From NCBI GenBank assembly GCA_910579175.1, contig CAJTTB010000008.1:55604-119603 (forward strand): a stretch of 64,000 nucleotides of DNA, read 5' to 3'. Source of the stretch: an uncultured Oscillospiraceae bacterium. GTDB taxonomy: Bacteria; Bacillota; Clostridia; Oscillospirales; Ruminococcaceae. Numbering within the stretch: the first letter of the stretch is position 1; each line of letters opens with the position of its first letter. A program made the position numbers and the translations under genes. Shown one piece after another: positions 27,827-37,031 of this stretch. The notes beneath the pieces were generated by a model, which saw nothing but the letters and a program-made list of their open reading frames with translations, searched no databases and was not told the origin of the DNA.

Positions 27827-28507
27827 TTACCATTCCAATTTCTCAGTGATAATTTGAGCAGTTTGATTTTTTAGATGTTTTACAATATCATGAATGGATT
27901 CCGCTTTTTCATTTAAACAGATACCACCATGTCCCAAGTCATCATATTTGTGATAATCAGAGCCTCCAACTGTAAGCAGATGATATTGCTCTGCCCAAAG
28001 TTTAGAGATTTCATTTCGAGAGATGTGTCTAGGATTGGCGTTATAAACTTCAATACCATCTAAATATTTTGGATTGGTAATGGTCATATTATCCCGAAAT
28101 GGGTGCGCTTGGAAAATTAAAATATTTTCATGGTCTATCAATTTAGAGAATGCTTTGAGTCCCATTTTCATCAGATCACCGTTTTCAAATAAAAATTCTG
28201 GTTCAAAACCATAAACCAGATAGTCATTTAGATTTTCATCAAAGGTAATTTCCATTCCCAAAAAGACATCAATACGGTCTTTTGCAAGTTTTTTTGCGAG
28301 ATAATATCCGCTTAGGTAGTGTTCTATCTGCTGTTTCCAACTGGAAAAATACTGTTGTGAAAAGGTTGCTCGATTGAGATGATTGGTGATGGTAACACCA
28401 GTATAACCCGCTTGAATATGGTCTTCTATCAATTGCTGGGTGGTGACTCTAGAACAAATACTGACTTCTTTTCCATGGCAATGCATTTCATAATAGTATT
28501 GATTCAT
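27827..28507 (-). CDS. PHP-domain metal-dependent hydrolase
   Basis: About 226 residues from ATG 28507 behind AAAGGA. Polymerase-and-histidinol-phosphatase fold: an EMHCHGKEVSICS metal motif at the N-terminus, GVTITNHLN, FLGMEITFDEN, FQAHPFRDNM, and GGSDYHKYDDLG near the C-terminus supply the His/Asp/Glu ligands. Members are phosphoesterases such as RNase AM-like or histidinol phosphatase-like; the substrate here is unknown. It converges with the DUF4241 gene. Confidence 0.88.
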   Translation of the reverse strand: MNQYYYEMHCHGKEVSICSRVTTQQLIEDHIQAGYTGVTITNHLNRATFSQQYFSSWKQQIEHYLSGYYLAKKLAKDRIDVFLGMEITFDENLNDYLVYGFEPEFLFENGDLMKMGLKAFSKLIDHENILIFQAHPFRDNMTITNPKYLDGIEVYNANPRHISRNEISKLWAEQYHLLTVGGSDYHKYDDLGHGGICLNEKAESIHDIVKHLKNQTAQIITEKLEW

Positions 28508-28594
28508 AGTTAAATTCCTTTCTTTTGAGTTGACAAAATAAGTCTGTTTCATATGATTGTTTGTTTCTCAAGCGAAGTAATTTGAAATGATATA

Positions 28595-28619
28595 AAAGGA
28601 CTGCCAAAAAACAGTCCTT
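28595..28619. terminator. intrinsic terminator after ychF
   Basis: Stem AAAAGGACTG / CAGTCCTT with an 8-base loop. The minus-strand tail is TTTTATA; the + strand tail is also T-rich. Confidence 0.75.
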
Positions 28620-28624
28620 CTTTT

Positions 28625-29719
28625 TTATACATTGAAACGAAAGTTTACAATATCTCCATCCTGCATAACATACTCTTTTCCCTCTAAGCGCAAGACACCT
28701 TTATCTTTTGCTGCTGCCATCGTTTTACAGGCAACTAGATCATCAAAACTGATGATTTCTGCACGAATGAATCCTCGTTCAAAATCTGTGTGAATTTTTC
28801 CAGCAGCTTGAGGCGCTTTTGTTCCTTTGGTAATCGTCCAAGCGCGAACTTCATCAGAACCGGCAGTTAAATAGGAGATAAGCCCTAATAGAGAATATCC
28901 TTCTTTGATAATGCGGTCTAGTCCAGACTCAGTCAGATGGAGTTCAGACAAGAACATCGCTTTGTCTTCTGGGGGCATATCCGCCATTTCTTCCTCAATT
29001 TTGGCACAGATAGGAAGCACAGCAGCGTGTTCTTGCTCAGCGATTTCCAAAACTTGTTGGTAGAATGGATTGGCTTTTATCTCACCTGTAAAATCATCTT
29101 CGCGCAGATTGGCGGCGTAGATCACAGGTTTATTGGAAAGCAGTGGGGTTGTTTTGATAAGTTCTAGCTCATCTTCTGTAAACTGAAATGCGCGAGCGCT
29201 CTTTCCATCTTCTAAGTGTGCTTTTAAGCGTTCTAAAAATTGGACTTCTTCCAGTAACTTTTTATCTGCTTTGGCAGCTTTGATGGTTTTGGAAAGACGT
29301 CTTTCTAAAATTTCAATATCAGAGAAGATAAGTTCTAAATTGATGGTTTCAATGTCCCTTTTTGGACCAATTTGTCCATCTACATGAACGATATTAGTGT
29401 CTTCAAAGCAGCGTACAACATGAACAATTGCATCTACTTCACGAATATTGGATAAAAATTTATTTCCCAAACCTTCCCCTTTAGAGGCTCCCTTTACAAG
29501 ACCGGCAATATCTACAAACTCTAAGATAGCCGGAGTGAATTTTTTTGGCTGATACATTTGCGCTAAAAAATCCAAGCGCTCATCTGGAACGGATACCACT
29601 CCTACATTGGGTTCAATGGTACAGAATGGATAATTTGCAGACTCTGCACCAGCATTTGTCAATGCATTAAACAATGTACTTTTTCCAACATTTGGTAGTC
29701 CCACCATACCTAACTTCAT
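28625..29719 (-). CDS. ychF: redox-regulated ATPase YchF (OLA1 family)
   Basis: 364 residues, the usual length. Obg-related P-loop protein that prefers ATP and binds ribosomes. G1 motif GLPNVGKSTLFNAL, G3 VDIAGLVKGASKGEGLGNKF, the unusual NxxE-type G4 region (VIYAANL), and a C-terminal TGS domain ending in GKEYVMQDGDIVNFRFNV. It is highly conserved and monocistronic here. Confidence 0.97.
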   Translation of the reverse strand: MKLGMVGLPNVGKSTLFNALTNAGAESANYPFCTIEPNVGVVSVPDERLDFLAQMYQPKKFTPAILEFVDIAGLVKGASKGEGLGNKFLSNIREVDAIVHVVRCFEDTNIVHVDGQIGPKRDIETINLELIFSDIEILERRLSKTIKAAKADKKLLEEVQFLERLKAHLEDGKSARAFQFTEDELELIKTTPLLSNKPVIYAANLREDDFTGEIKANPFYQQVLEIAEQEHAAVLPICAKIEEEMADMPPEDKAMFLSELHLTESGLDRIIKEGYSLLGLISYLTAGSDEVRAWTITKGTKAPQAAGKIHTDFERGFIRAEIISFDDLVACKTMAAAKDKGVLRLEGKEYVMQDGDIVNFRFNV

Positions 29720-30052
29720 ATTATCACCATTTCTATTTTATTTTGTTGATGACTTACTTAGACAAATATGTCGATCAATATTCCCTTTATTATACATGAA
29801 AAACAGGATACTAGCAAGATTTTGCGCGTAAAACAGTGAAAAAAGTCTCAACTAAACAAATCAAAAAGACTTTTTTGCAATACTTTTTATTTTTTCACCA
29901 GTAAATACAATTTTAGACCTATTACAAAAAAGATTTATAGTTTATTCACTTATTTCAAATCAATCCGCGTATAATGGAATTAATAAAAATGAATTAGTTA
30001 AATAAAGGACATTTATTCACAAATGAAAGTGATATAATTGGAGGATTAAGAT
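29720..30052. promoter_or_regulatory. intergenic region upstream of first two-component system
   Basis: No gene. Two TATAAT elements face right at 29970-29975 and 30033-30038, neither with a good -35. The nine-base sequence TTTATTCAC occurs upstream of each (29941-29949 and 30012-30020) and could be a regulator half-site. A weak AT-rich hairpin pairs 29839-29848 with 29867-29876. Activated or autoregulated transcription of the response-regulator gene is a reasonable inference. Confidence 0.4.
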
Positions 30053-30745
30053 ATGTCATTGGGAAAGATTTTAGTAGTAGATGATGATAAAAATATTTGT
30101 GAACTACTGCGTTTATATTTGGAAAAAGAGGGTTATAATGTCATTTTATCTCATGATGGAGAAGAAGCAATTGTAAAGTTTAATGCCTTAAATCCCGATA
30201 TGATTTTACTTGATATTATGCTGCCGGGTTTGGATGGCTGGCAGGTTTGTCGTGAAATACGCAAAAAGTCAAATGTACCAATCATTATGTTGACTGCAAA
30301 GGGCGAAACGTTTGATAAGGTATTGGGCTTAGAATTGGGTGCCGATGACTATGTGGTAAAACCATTTGATACCAAAGAGGTCATTGCAAGAATTAAGGCG
30401 GTTTTGAGAAGAATCGGACAGAATGGTCAGGCAGAAGAAGTAAAAGAAGTTGTGTATGATAAGCTAGTTGTCAATATGACCCGCTATGAATTAAAGGTAG
30501 CTGGGAAAGTGGTTGATACACCGCCAAAAGAATTAGAATTGTTGTTTCATCTGGCTTCAAATCCCAATCGCGTTTATACCCGTGACCAACTTTTAGATGA
30601 GGTTTGGGGATTTGAGTATTATGGGGATTCTCGTACCATTGACGTACATGTAAAGCGCTTGAGAGAGAAGTTAGAGGGAGTATCTGAGCAATGGGCTTTA
30701 AAAACTGTATGGGGCGTCGGCTATAAATTTGAAGTAAATGAATAA
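30053..30745 (+). CDS. OmpR/PhoB-family response regulator
   Basis: 230 residues. Receiver domain (1-120) with acidic DDD near residue 9, phospho-acceptor Asp in LLDIMLPGLDGW, Thr in MLTAKGE, and Lys in VVKPFDTKE. The C-terminal winged helix (about 135-228) contains ELLFHLASNPNRVYTRDQLL and TIDVHVKRLREKL. It probably receives phosphate from the kinase at 31002, although a terminator and a structured RNA lie between them. Ribosome site GGAGG lies just upstream. Confidence 0.95.
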   Translation: MSLGKILVVDDDKNICELLRLYLEKEGYNVILSHDGEEAIVKFNALNPDMILLDIMLPGLDGWQVCREIRKKSNVPIIMLTAKGETFDKVLGLELGADDYVVKPFDTKEVIARIKAVLRRIGQNGQAEEVKEVVYDKLVVNMTRYELKVAGKVVDTPPKELELLFHLASNPNRVYTRDQLLDEVWGFEYYGDSRTIDVHVKRLREKLEGVSEQWALKTVWGVGYKFEVNE

Positions 30746-30762
30746 AATGAAGATGTAAGCAG

Positions 30763-30794
30763 GCGTATGCATCATTTGCATACGCTTGATTTTT
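30763..30794 (+). terminator. terminator between response regulator and histidine kinase
   Basis: Eight-bp GC-rich stem GCGTATGC (30763-30770) with GCATACGC (30778-30785), followed by TTGATTTTT. It would separate expression of the regulator from its kinase unless read through. Confidence 0.75.
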
Positions 30795-30803
30795 ATAAAA
30801 AAG

Positions 30804-30967
30804 TGATGTTGTGAGTGTGACTGCTTTGTAGGTCAAAGGCGTGGTGAACATGCCTATAAGGAGAGAGGTAGTCTGAATATTTGGGTAAAGATGCAGATAT
30901 AAAACCTCTCAAATAGGGGCGAGGCTCCTGAAAAACCCATTGTCTTTGGGCGATGGGCAGTTTATCA
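30804..30967 (+). ncRNA. unidentified structured RNA, riboswitch-like
   Basis: GC-rich island with no open frame. A closing helix ACTGC (30820-30824) with GCAGT (30957-30961) can extend outward as TGAT (30804-30807) with ATCA (30964-30967). Inside are three arms. Arm 1 is GGCGTG/CATGCC (30838-30843/30849-30854). Arm 2 is GAGAGGT/ACCTCTC (30863-30869/30904-30910) with inner helix GTCTG/CAGAT. Arm 3 is CCCATTG/CGATGGG, starting at 30936. The arm 2 loop TGGGT (30882-30886) can pair with ACCCA (30935-30939), competing with arm 3. I do not match it to any riboswitch consensus I know (FMN, TPP, SAM, cobalamin, glycine, c-di-GMP, T-box, purine). A free-standing small RNA is the alternative. Confidence 0.6.
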
Positions 30968-31001
30968 AATAAAATCAAATCTGATAAAGAGTGAGAAATC
31001 T

Positions 31002-32462
31002 ATGCAAAAAAGTATTTTTAGAAAGTATTTTTCCATCTGCACTTCGTTAATTTTAGCTAGTATTTTAATTTTAGGAATTGCCTTGATGTTGTTTGCATCA
31101 CAATATTTTAAAACAGAAAAGTATGATTTGCTTTCCAGCAATGTCGAAAAGGCGGTAAATATCTTAGAAGAAAGTACAAATTCAATCAATCATACAAGTG
31201 TCAACTCCATTACAAAGAGTTTTCTTGAGATTTTATCGGACGCAATTGAGGCAGAATTTTATGTTGTTGGAATGGAGGGAAGAACAGCATATTGTACAGA
31301 GGAATACCCTTGTCGTCATACCACATATATTTTATCGGAAGAAATTTTAAATCGATTAAATAAAAACAACGCTTATCGGGAATTGGGAAATTTGGGAAAT
31401 ATCTATAAGCAAAATTATTATACTGTGGGACAAAAGGTGTTCAATCAGCAAGGGCAAACCATTGGTTATGTTTTTGCCTCTATGAAAGCATCGGGACCAT
31501 TAAAGGATTTTTTAGGGGAAATTTTAAAGATGTTTTTGATTTCTTCGATTGCAGTTTTAATAGTCGTTACCATTATCATTTATTTTGTAACCCATCAAAT
31601 GGTAAAACCGCTTAGAGAAATGAGTGAAGCGGCTCAAGAATTTGGAAAAGGGGATTTTTCAAAGCGGTTGACGGTTGACGATTATAATGAAATCGGTCAA
31701 TTGGCAATGGCACTCAATAATATGGCACAATCGCTTTCTACCCTAGAAACAATGAGGAGAAGTTTTATTGCCAATGTTTCTCATGAATTAAAGACACCAA
31801 TGACAACCATTGGCGGATTTATTGATGGAATTTTGGATGGTACCATTGCACCCGAAAAGCAAAAACAGTATTTGCGCATTGTATCCGATGAGGTGAAAAG
31901 ATTGGCGAGATTGGTGCGTTCTATGCTCAATTTGGCACAGGTGGAAGCAGGAGAAATGCAGTTAAATCTTGAGAAAGTCGATATGGTGGATACCATTTGT
32001 CAAACATTATTTAGCTTAGAAAAGCAGATTGAGGCAAAGCAACTGGAAGTACGCGGGTTAGACCGAGAAAAAGTCTTTGTAGAAGCAGACAGTGATTTGA
32101 TTCATCAGGTGATTTACAATCTGACAGAAAATGCCATTAAGTTTTCAAATGAAGGGGGATATCTCGAATTTGAATTTTTAAAAGAGGGAAATCGGATGTT
32201 AATTGGTATTAAAAATTCCGGTGAAGGATTGAGTAAAGAAGAGATACCAAGAGTATTTGACCGATTCTATAAGACAGACCGTTCTCGTGGACTGGACAAA
32301 AATGGCGTTGGCTTAGGTCTTTATATTGTGCGGTCAATTGTCAATCTACATGGTGGAGAAATTATGGTAAAGAGTGCGCAAGGAGAGTACTGCGAATTTT
32401 TATTTACACTTCCATGTGCCAAAACATCTAAATTTAAAAGAACAAATCATGAACGCACATAA
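31002..32462 (+). CDS. membrane sensor histidine kinase
   Basis: 486 residues. Membrane helix 1 at about 15-35, extracytoplasmic sensor (36-175), helix 2 near 175-197, HAMP (about 198-250), HisKA with the phospho-acceptor His in NVSHELKTPMTTIGG, then HATPase with NLTENAIKFSNEGG (N box) and GVGLGLYIVRSIV (G box). Probable partner of the response regulator at 30053; an HtrA protease follows, so envelope stress sensing is a fair inference. The ribosome site (GAGTGAG) is weak, which may matter given the structured RNA upstream. Confidence 0.94.
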   Translation: MQKSIFRKYFSICTSLILASILILGIALMLFASQYFKTEKYDLLSSNVEKAVNILEESTNSINHTSVNSITKSFLEILSDAIEAEFYVVGMEGRTAYCTEEYPCRHTTYILSEEILNRLNKNNAYRELGNLGNIYKQNYYTVGQKVFNQQGQTIGYVFASMKASGPLKDFLGEILKMFLISSIAVLIVVTIIIYFVTHQMVKPLREMSEAAQEFGKGDFSKRLTVDDYNEIGQLAMALNNMAQSLSTLETMRRSFIANVSHELKTPMTTIGGFIDGILDGTIAPEKQKQYLRIVSDEVKRLARLVRSMLNLAQVEAGEMQLNLEKVDMVDTICQTLFSLEKQIEAKQLEVRGLDREKVFVEADSDLIHQVIYNLTENAIKFSNEGGYLEFEFLKEGNRMLIGIKNSGEGLSKEEIPRVFDRFYKTDRSRGLDKNGVGLGLYIVRSIVNLHGGEIMVKSAQGEYCEFLFTLPCAKTSKFKRTNHERT

Positions 32463-32498
32463 ATTGTATCAATAAGATAAGAGGAGATTGATTTATTT

Positions 32499-33860
32499 AT
32501 GAATGATTTTAATAAGCAAAACCAAACATCAAATACACAACAACCAACAGACCAATGGCAATCTGTTTCCTATGAATCATCTAATGTGAAATTTGATAAT
32601 TTAGAAGAAAATCGTGATGGCAATTCTAACTTTTATCATCACAATTCTCCTGAGATTTCAAAACCCCCTCAAAATGGAGGATTAAAGCTGTTTCTTTTAT
32701 TGTTGGCAGTGTTGATTTGTATTGTGATTTTGGTAGTAGCAGGTTATTTCGGTTATCTAAATCGAAACAAACAACAACAGGAATTGGATATGAGCAGTGA
32801 AAGTCAAATAGAGTCTGCATCCTCTTCTGAAAGTGAACCACTGCTGATTCAAGAGATACCAGAAACTTCTACACAACAATTGGAGGCACTTTCTCAGGGT
32901 GAAATGAGCACAGAAGATATTGCCACAAAAACAATGCCATCAGTTGTTGGGATTGAAGTACTTCAGTTAGATGGTAATTATGAAATTATCAGCGGTGGAG
33001 GCAGTGGCATTATTGCGACACAGGATGGATATATTATCACCAACGCGCATGTGGTATTAAACAAAGATACCTTAAAGCCTGCAACAAAGATAGATGTCCA
33101 TTTGGATAATGGAGAAGTATATTCCGCAACCATGGTTGGAGCAGATAATAAAACAGATTTAGCAGTCATTAAGGTGAATGCAGAAAATTTAACACCAGCA
33201 GAATTTGGGGATTCCACACAATTAAAGGTGGGAGAAAAAGCGATTGCGATTGGAAATCCTGGGGGAATGGTGTTGGCAAGTTCTTTGACACAGGGTGTTA
33301 TTTCAGGGGTCAACCGTGTAATTTCTAACAGTTCTTCTGAATCAACAACCTATATTCAGACAGATGCAGCAATCAACCCTGGAAATTCTGGTGGCGCTTT
33401 GGTCAATAAATATGGTCAGGTGGTTGGAATTAATACCATAAAGATTGTACGTGAAGATTATGAAGGCATCGGTTTTGCAATTCCCATCAATGAAGCAAAG
33501 CCAATTATAGATTCTTTGATTCAAAACGGCTATGTTGCAGGAAGGGTACGCATTGGCATTACCTTTACAGAAATTTCGGATTCAAAAGCAGAATTGTTAA
33601 AGGTACCTGCTGGATTACGGGTTATTTCAGTAGATAGTAGCTCAGATGCTTATGCAAAAGGCGTACAAAAAGGCGATATTATCACACATATCAATGACCA
33701 GACCATCAAACAATCCAATGATATAAAAGGGTTATTGACTGGTAAAACACCAGGAGATGTTGTGTCATTGACCATCTACCGAGTGGAAAATGGACAGCCT
33801 AACACGTTGCAAATAGAAGTGGCATTACAAGAGGATACTTCTGGAAAATTGTCAGAATAA
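32499..33860 (+). CDS. htrA: HtrA-like membrane-anchored serine protease
   Basis: 453 residues. Long polar N-terminus, one membrane helix (about 62-85), Ser-rich linker, trypsin-like protease domain (about 140-340), one PDZ domain (about 350-445). Catalytic triad context: His in ITNAHVV, Asp in KTDLAVIKV, Ser in NPGNSGGALV. It degrades or refolds damaged extracytoplasmic proteins. It follows the histidine kinase by 37 bases, the same setting as CssRS- or WalRK-linked htrA genes. Confidence 0.94.
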   Translation: MNDFNKQNQTSNTQQPTDQWQSVSYESSNVKFDNLEENRDGNSNFYHHNSPEISKPPQNGGLKLFLLLLAVLICIVILVVAGYFGYLNRNKQQQELDMSSESQIESASSSESEPLLIQEIPETSTQQLEALSQGEMSTEDIATKTMPSVVGIEVLQLDGNYEIISGGGSGIIATQDGYIITNAHVVLNKDTLKPATKIDVHLDNGEVYSATMVGADNKTDLAVIKVNAENLTPAEFGDSTQLKVGEKAIAIGNPGGMVLASSLTQGVISGVNRVISNSSSESTTYIQTDAAINPGNSGGALVNKYGQVVGINTIKIVREDYEGIGFAIPINEAKPIIDSLIQNGYVAGRVRIGITFTEISDSKAELLKVPAGLRVISVDSSSDAYAKGVQKGDIITHINDQTIKQSNDIKGLLTGKTPGDVVSLTIYRVENGQPNTLQIEVALQEDTSGKLSE

Positions 33861-34018
33861 GTTGGTGAGGCTGATTGGAAATATCTCTGTAACTTGTAAT
33901 GAAAAATAGTAAAATCAAAAGGGTATTTTTGGTATAAGAACAGAGGTCATATCTATCAATTCTTTTGTGACAATATGAGAAAACGAGTTTTTATGTAAAA
34001 AAGAAAGGATTTCTATAA

Positions 34019-34858
34019 ATGAATATGATTAACGCAATAATCAATCTTGTCAAGAATCCTGTGACACAACTTGTAAATTATTATCAAGGCAAAAATAGGG
34101 CAAACAATGCTGGGGATGCCTTGGAAGAATATGTGAAAGATATCTTTGCAAATACATTTGATATGTCTCAAGCAGAAAGGCTTGAACGGCTTAGTACTGT
34201 ATTTTCCTATTTGGGAAATCATTCCAATCCACCAGACGCAATGTTAAGAGATGGAGACGCAATAGAGGTTAAGAAGATCGAGAGTGAAGTTTCCGCACTT
34301 GCCTTAAACAGCAGTTATCCAAAACATACGCTTCTTGCTTCAAGCCCGATGATTTCAACAGCATGTAAAAATGCTGAAAAGTGGACTGAAAAGGATATTA
34401 TTTATACTGTTGGCGTTGTGAAGCAAAATCGTTTAAAACATTTGTGTATGGTTTATGGTCAAGATTATTGTGCTTCAGACGAGTGTTATCGTCGCATTAA
34501 ATCCACTATAAAACATGGTGTTGAGGCAATACCCAATGTGGAGTTTGCAGAGAGCAGGGAACTGGGACATATCAACAAGGTTGATCCACTTGGCATTACT
34601 TATATGCGTGTTCGGGGAATGTGGGGGATTCAAAATCCATGGAAAGTGTTTGGCGATGTTTATACGCGAGATTTATCAAAAAAATTTACTTTTATGGCTA
34701 TCATCAATGAAGAGAAATGGAATACCTTTGACAATACACAAGAGTTATTTGCTTTGGAACGGGTCATTCCCCAATTATCTATTACAGATATCAAGATTAA
34801 AAATCCAGATAATCCTGCACAGCTGAAACATGCAAAGTTGATTTGTTTTAGCGAGTAA
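34019..34858 (+). CDS. type II restriction endonuclease, NgoPII-like (predicted GGCC)
   Basis: 279 residues. The sequence matches my recollection of NgoPII: NRANNAGDALEEYVKD, VFSYLGNHSNPPDAMLRDGD, then AIEVKKIES. The DGDAIEVKK element fits a PD-(D/E)XK catalytic site and ALALNSSYPK follows. The gene sits 10 bases ahead of a cytosine-5 methyltransferase with strong HaeIII-type resemblance, so the target is predicted as GGCC. Cutting at GGCC is inference from homology. Confidence 0.85.
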   Translation: MNMINAIINLVKNPVTQLVNYYQGKNRANNAGDALEEYVKDIFANTFDMSQAERLERLSTVFSYLGNHSNPPDAMLRDGDAIEVKKIESEVSALALNSSYPKHTLLASSPMISTACKNAEKWTEKDIIYTVGVVKQNRLKHLCMVYGQDYCASDECYRRIKSTIKHGVEAIPNVEFAESRELGHINKVDPLGITYMRVRGMWGIQNPWKVFGDVYTRDLSKKFTFMAIINEEKWNTFDNTQELFALERVIPQLSITDIKIKNPDNPAQLKHAKLICFSE

Positions 34859-34868
34859 GGGGGATAAC

Positions 34869-35867
34869 ATGAAGGTCATCAGTTTATTTAGCGGCTGTGG
34901 AGGCTTGGATTTGGGATTTGAAAAGGCTGGATTTGAAATTCCAGTTGCAAATGAATTTGATAAAACAATCTGGGAAACATTTGAGAAAAATCACCCACAT
35001 ACAACTCTGTTGAAAGAAGATATTCGCAATCTTCGAGATGCAGATTTTCCAGATGAAATGGATGGTATGATAGGCGGTCCACCCTGTCAATCTTGGTCAG
35101 AAGCTGGTGCATTGCGCGGTATTGATGATGAGAGAGGAAAACTTTTTTTTGATTATATTCGCATTTTGCGAAGCAAACAGCCCAAATTCTTTTTGGCAGA
35201 AAATGTGAGTGGAATGTTGTCCAATAGGCATTCAGAAGCTGTCCAAAATATCCTATCATTGTTTGAGAGTTGTGGTTATCATGTTTCTATCACGCTGGTG
35301 AATGCCAAGGATTATGGTGTTGCTCAAGAGAGAAAAAGGGTTTTTTACATTGGCTTTCGAAAAGATTTAAAGATTGATTTTGTTTTTCCAGATGGTTCTA
35401 CGAAAAAAGATGAAGATAAAATTACATTACGAGATGTTATTTGGGATTTGAAAGAAACGGCAGTTCCAGCAGCGGATAAGAATCAGCATAATTTGCATGC
35501 AATTAACAATCATGAGTACTTTGTTGGCGCTTATTCCCCGATTTTTATGAGTAGAAATAGGGTAAAAGCATGGGATGAACAGGCATTTACGGTACAGGCT
35601 TCAGGAAGGCAGTGTCAACTTCACCCACAGGCTCCCAAAATGGTTAAGGTTGGACAAAATGATTGCCGGTTTGTTTTGGGTAAAGAGCATTTATATCGTC
35701 GTATGACAATTAGAGAGGTGGCAAGAATTCAGGGCTTTCCAGATGATTTTCAGTTTATCTATTCCAATACAAATGATGCCTATAAGATGATAGGCAATGC
35801 AGTGCCAGTCAATCTGGCATATGAAATTGCATATGCAATCAAACGAATGCTAGAACATAAAAAATAA
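34869..35867 (+). CDS. DNA cytosine-5 methyltransferase, HaeIII-like (predicted GGCC)
   Basis: 332 residues. C5 methyltransferase motifs in order: I (SLFSGCGGLDLGFEKAGF), IV with catalytic Cys (GGPPCQSWSEAGALRG), VI (FFLAENVSGM), VIII (GVAQERKRVFYIGFR), IX and X (IGNAVPVNLAYEIA). The target-recognition segment FTVQASGRQCQLHPQAPKM closely matches my memory of M.HaeIII, which methylates the internal C of GGCC. It protects host DNA from the adjacent endonuclease. Both genes are co-oriented, 10 bases apart. Confidence 0.93.
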   Translation: MKVISLFSGCGGLDLGFEKAGFEIPVANEFDKTIWETFEKNHPHTTLLKEDIRNLRDADFPDEMDGMIGGPPCQSWSEAGALRGIDDERGKLFFDYIRILRSKQPKFFLAENVSGMLSNRHSEAVQNILSLFESCGYHVSITLVNAKDYGVAQERKRVFYIGFRKDLKIDFVFPDGSTKKDEDKITLRDVIWDLKETAVPAADKNQHNLHAINNHEYFVGAYSPIFMSRNRVKAWDEQAFTVQASGRQCQLHPQAPKMVKVGQNDCRFVLGKEHLYRRMTIREVARIQGFPDDFQFIYSNTNDAYKMIGNAVPVNLAYEIAYAIKRMLEHKK

Positions 35868-35970
35868 ATGGGCGAAAAAGGTTATAAAAGAGGTTTCAAT
35901 CGATCTAGAATTCTGATCGATAGGAATATCATAGGCAAAAAGATATTGATATCAAAAGGAGAAGATTGTC

Positions 35971-36936
35971 ATGTCAGAATTATTAGAGAATGCGCGTTCA
36001 CGTATCGAAGCATTGGGAATGGATTTTCAGTTTATGGGAATCGCTAAGTTGAATCGGGATGGAGTAGAGCGAGAGACATGGGTTCTAGAATATGAAGGGG
36101 ATCAATTTGTCTTTGTACCCGGTCAGAAGAATGTTGTTTTGGGTTGGGATACGGATCAGTGTTCTTTGGGCGAAGGAGTATTGGAAGGTTTGCGAGAAGA
36201 CTTTGATTCAGGTCATTCATATTATCAGAGAGAAATCGAAGAAACGCAAAATTATTATCAAAAGGATATTGCAACAGCAAATGCCAATGGTGATTTAGAA
36301 AAGGCAGAAGAATTGCGCTCCGAGTTGGCTGAGGAGTTAAATGGTATTGAAGAAGAAATGACCGAAAAAGGTTATGTAAGCTGGGATAATTTTCTAGCCA
36401 AATGGAATGAAAATTTGTCTCAATGTTTGTCACCACTGCGCACAGTTGATATTGGTGATATGATTGTAGAAGTGGACAGCCGTTATATTGAGGAGGACAT
36501 GCCATCCTTATCTCAAGCTGTTTGCGCACTCAAAGAAGGTCCTTTTACGTTAGCGACAGAAGATGAGTGGGAATACCTTTGTAATGGTGGTGCACGTACA
36601 TTATTTCGCTGGGGTGATACATTAAAAGATGTATTGGCAGAAATTTATGAGGTGGGCAGAGTCAGCAAAGATGAGGAGGACACCCCATCAGTGCTAGAAC
36701 AACCCAATGTGTTGGGCTTATTTATTGCATATGATTCTTATAAATATGAAATTATTGATAATACCGTGTACACAAAAGGCGGTGACGGAGGTTGTTCACT
36801 TTGTGGTGGTGATGGAGCTATCTACGTTCTACCCTGTTATACCGCTTTTTATCGTCACCCGACTTGTGAAAATGAAGATTATTATAGGTTATCAAGGAAT
36901 TATTATAGTTACCGGCGGATTGTTCGATTGCCATAA
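35971..36936 (+). CDS. FGE-sulfatase-fold (SUMF1-like) protein of unknown role
   Basis: 321 residues, no signal peptide or membrane helix. An N-terminal domain includes FVFVPGQKNVVLGWD; an acidic coiled coil follows (about 85-130, EIEETQNYYQ). The C-terminal half resembles the formylglycine-generating-enzyme fold: LATEDEWEYLCNGGARTLFRWG, PNVLGLFIAYDSYKYEI, and the closing YRRIVRLP. The Cys pair used by true FGE is not clearly placed (CSLCGGDG, HPTCEN), so enzymatic activity is doubtful. It follows the restriction-modification pair but its ribosome site and spacing suggest a separate unit. Confidence 0.65.
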   Translation: MSELLENARSRIEALGMDFQFMGIAKLNRDGVERETWVLEYEGDQFVFVPGQKNVVLGWDTDQCSLGEGVLEGLREDFDSGHSYYQREIEETQNYYQKDIATANANGDLEKAEELRSELAEELNGIEEEMTEKGYVSWDNFLAKWNENLSQCLSPLRTVDIGDMIVEVDSRYIEEDMPSLSQAVCALKEGPFTLATEDEWEYLCNGGARTLFRWGDTLKDVLAEIYEVGRVSKDEEDTPSVLEQPNVLGLFIAYDSYKYEIIDNTVYTKGGDGGCSLCGGDGAIYVLPCYTAFYRHPTCENEDYYRLSRNYYSYRRIVRLP

Positions 36937-37031
36937 CCAATACAAGTTTATCAGCAAAAAACAAATACTTATCTGATGACGGCAATAGAGAATTTAGAAG
37001 TTTGGTATTGGGAAAAAATTAAGTGGAAAAT

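Noticed and set aside
29839..29876. AT-rich inverted repeat upstream of the first response regulator
   Set aside because: 18-base loop, A/T arms, no gene ending there; likely chance.
30804..30967. Assignment of this RNA to 6S, SRP, RNase P or a known riboswitch
   Set aside because: None of the conserved core sequences I know for these are present.
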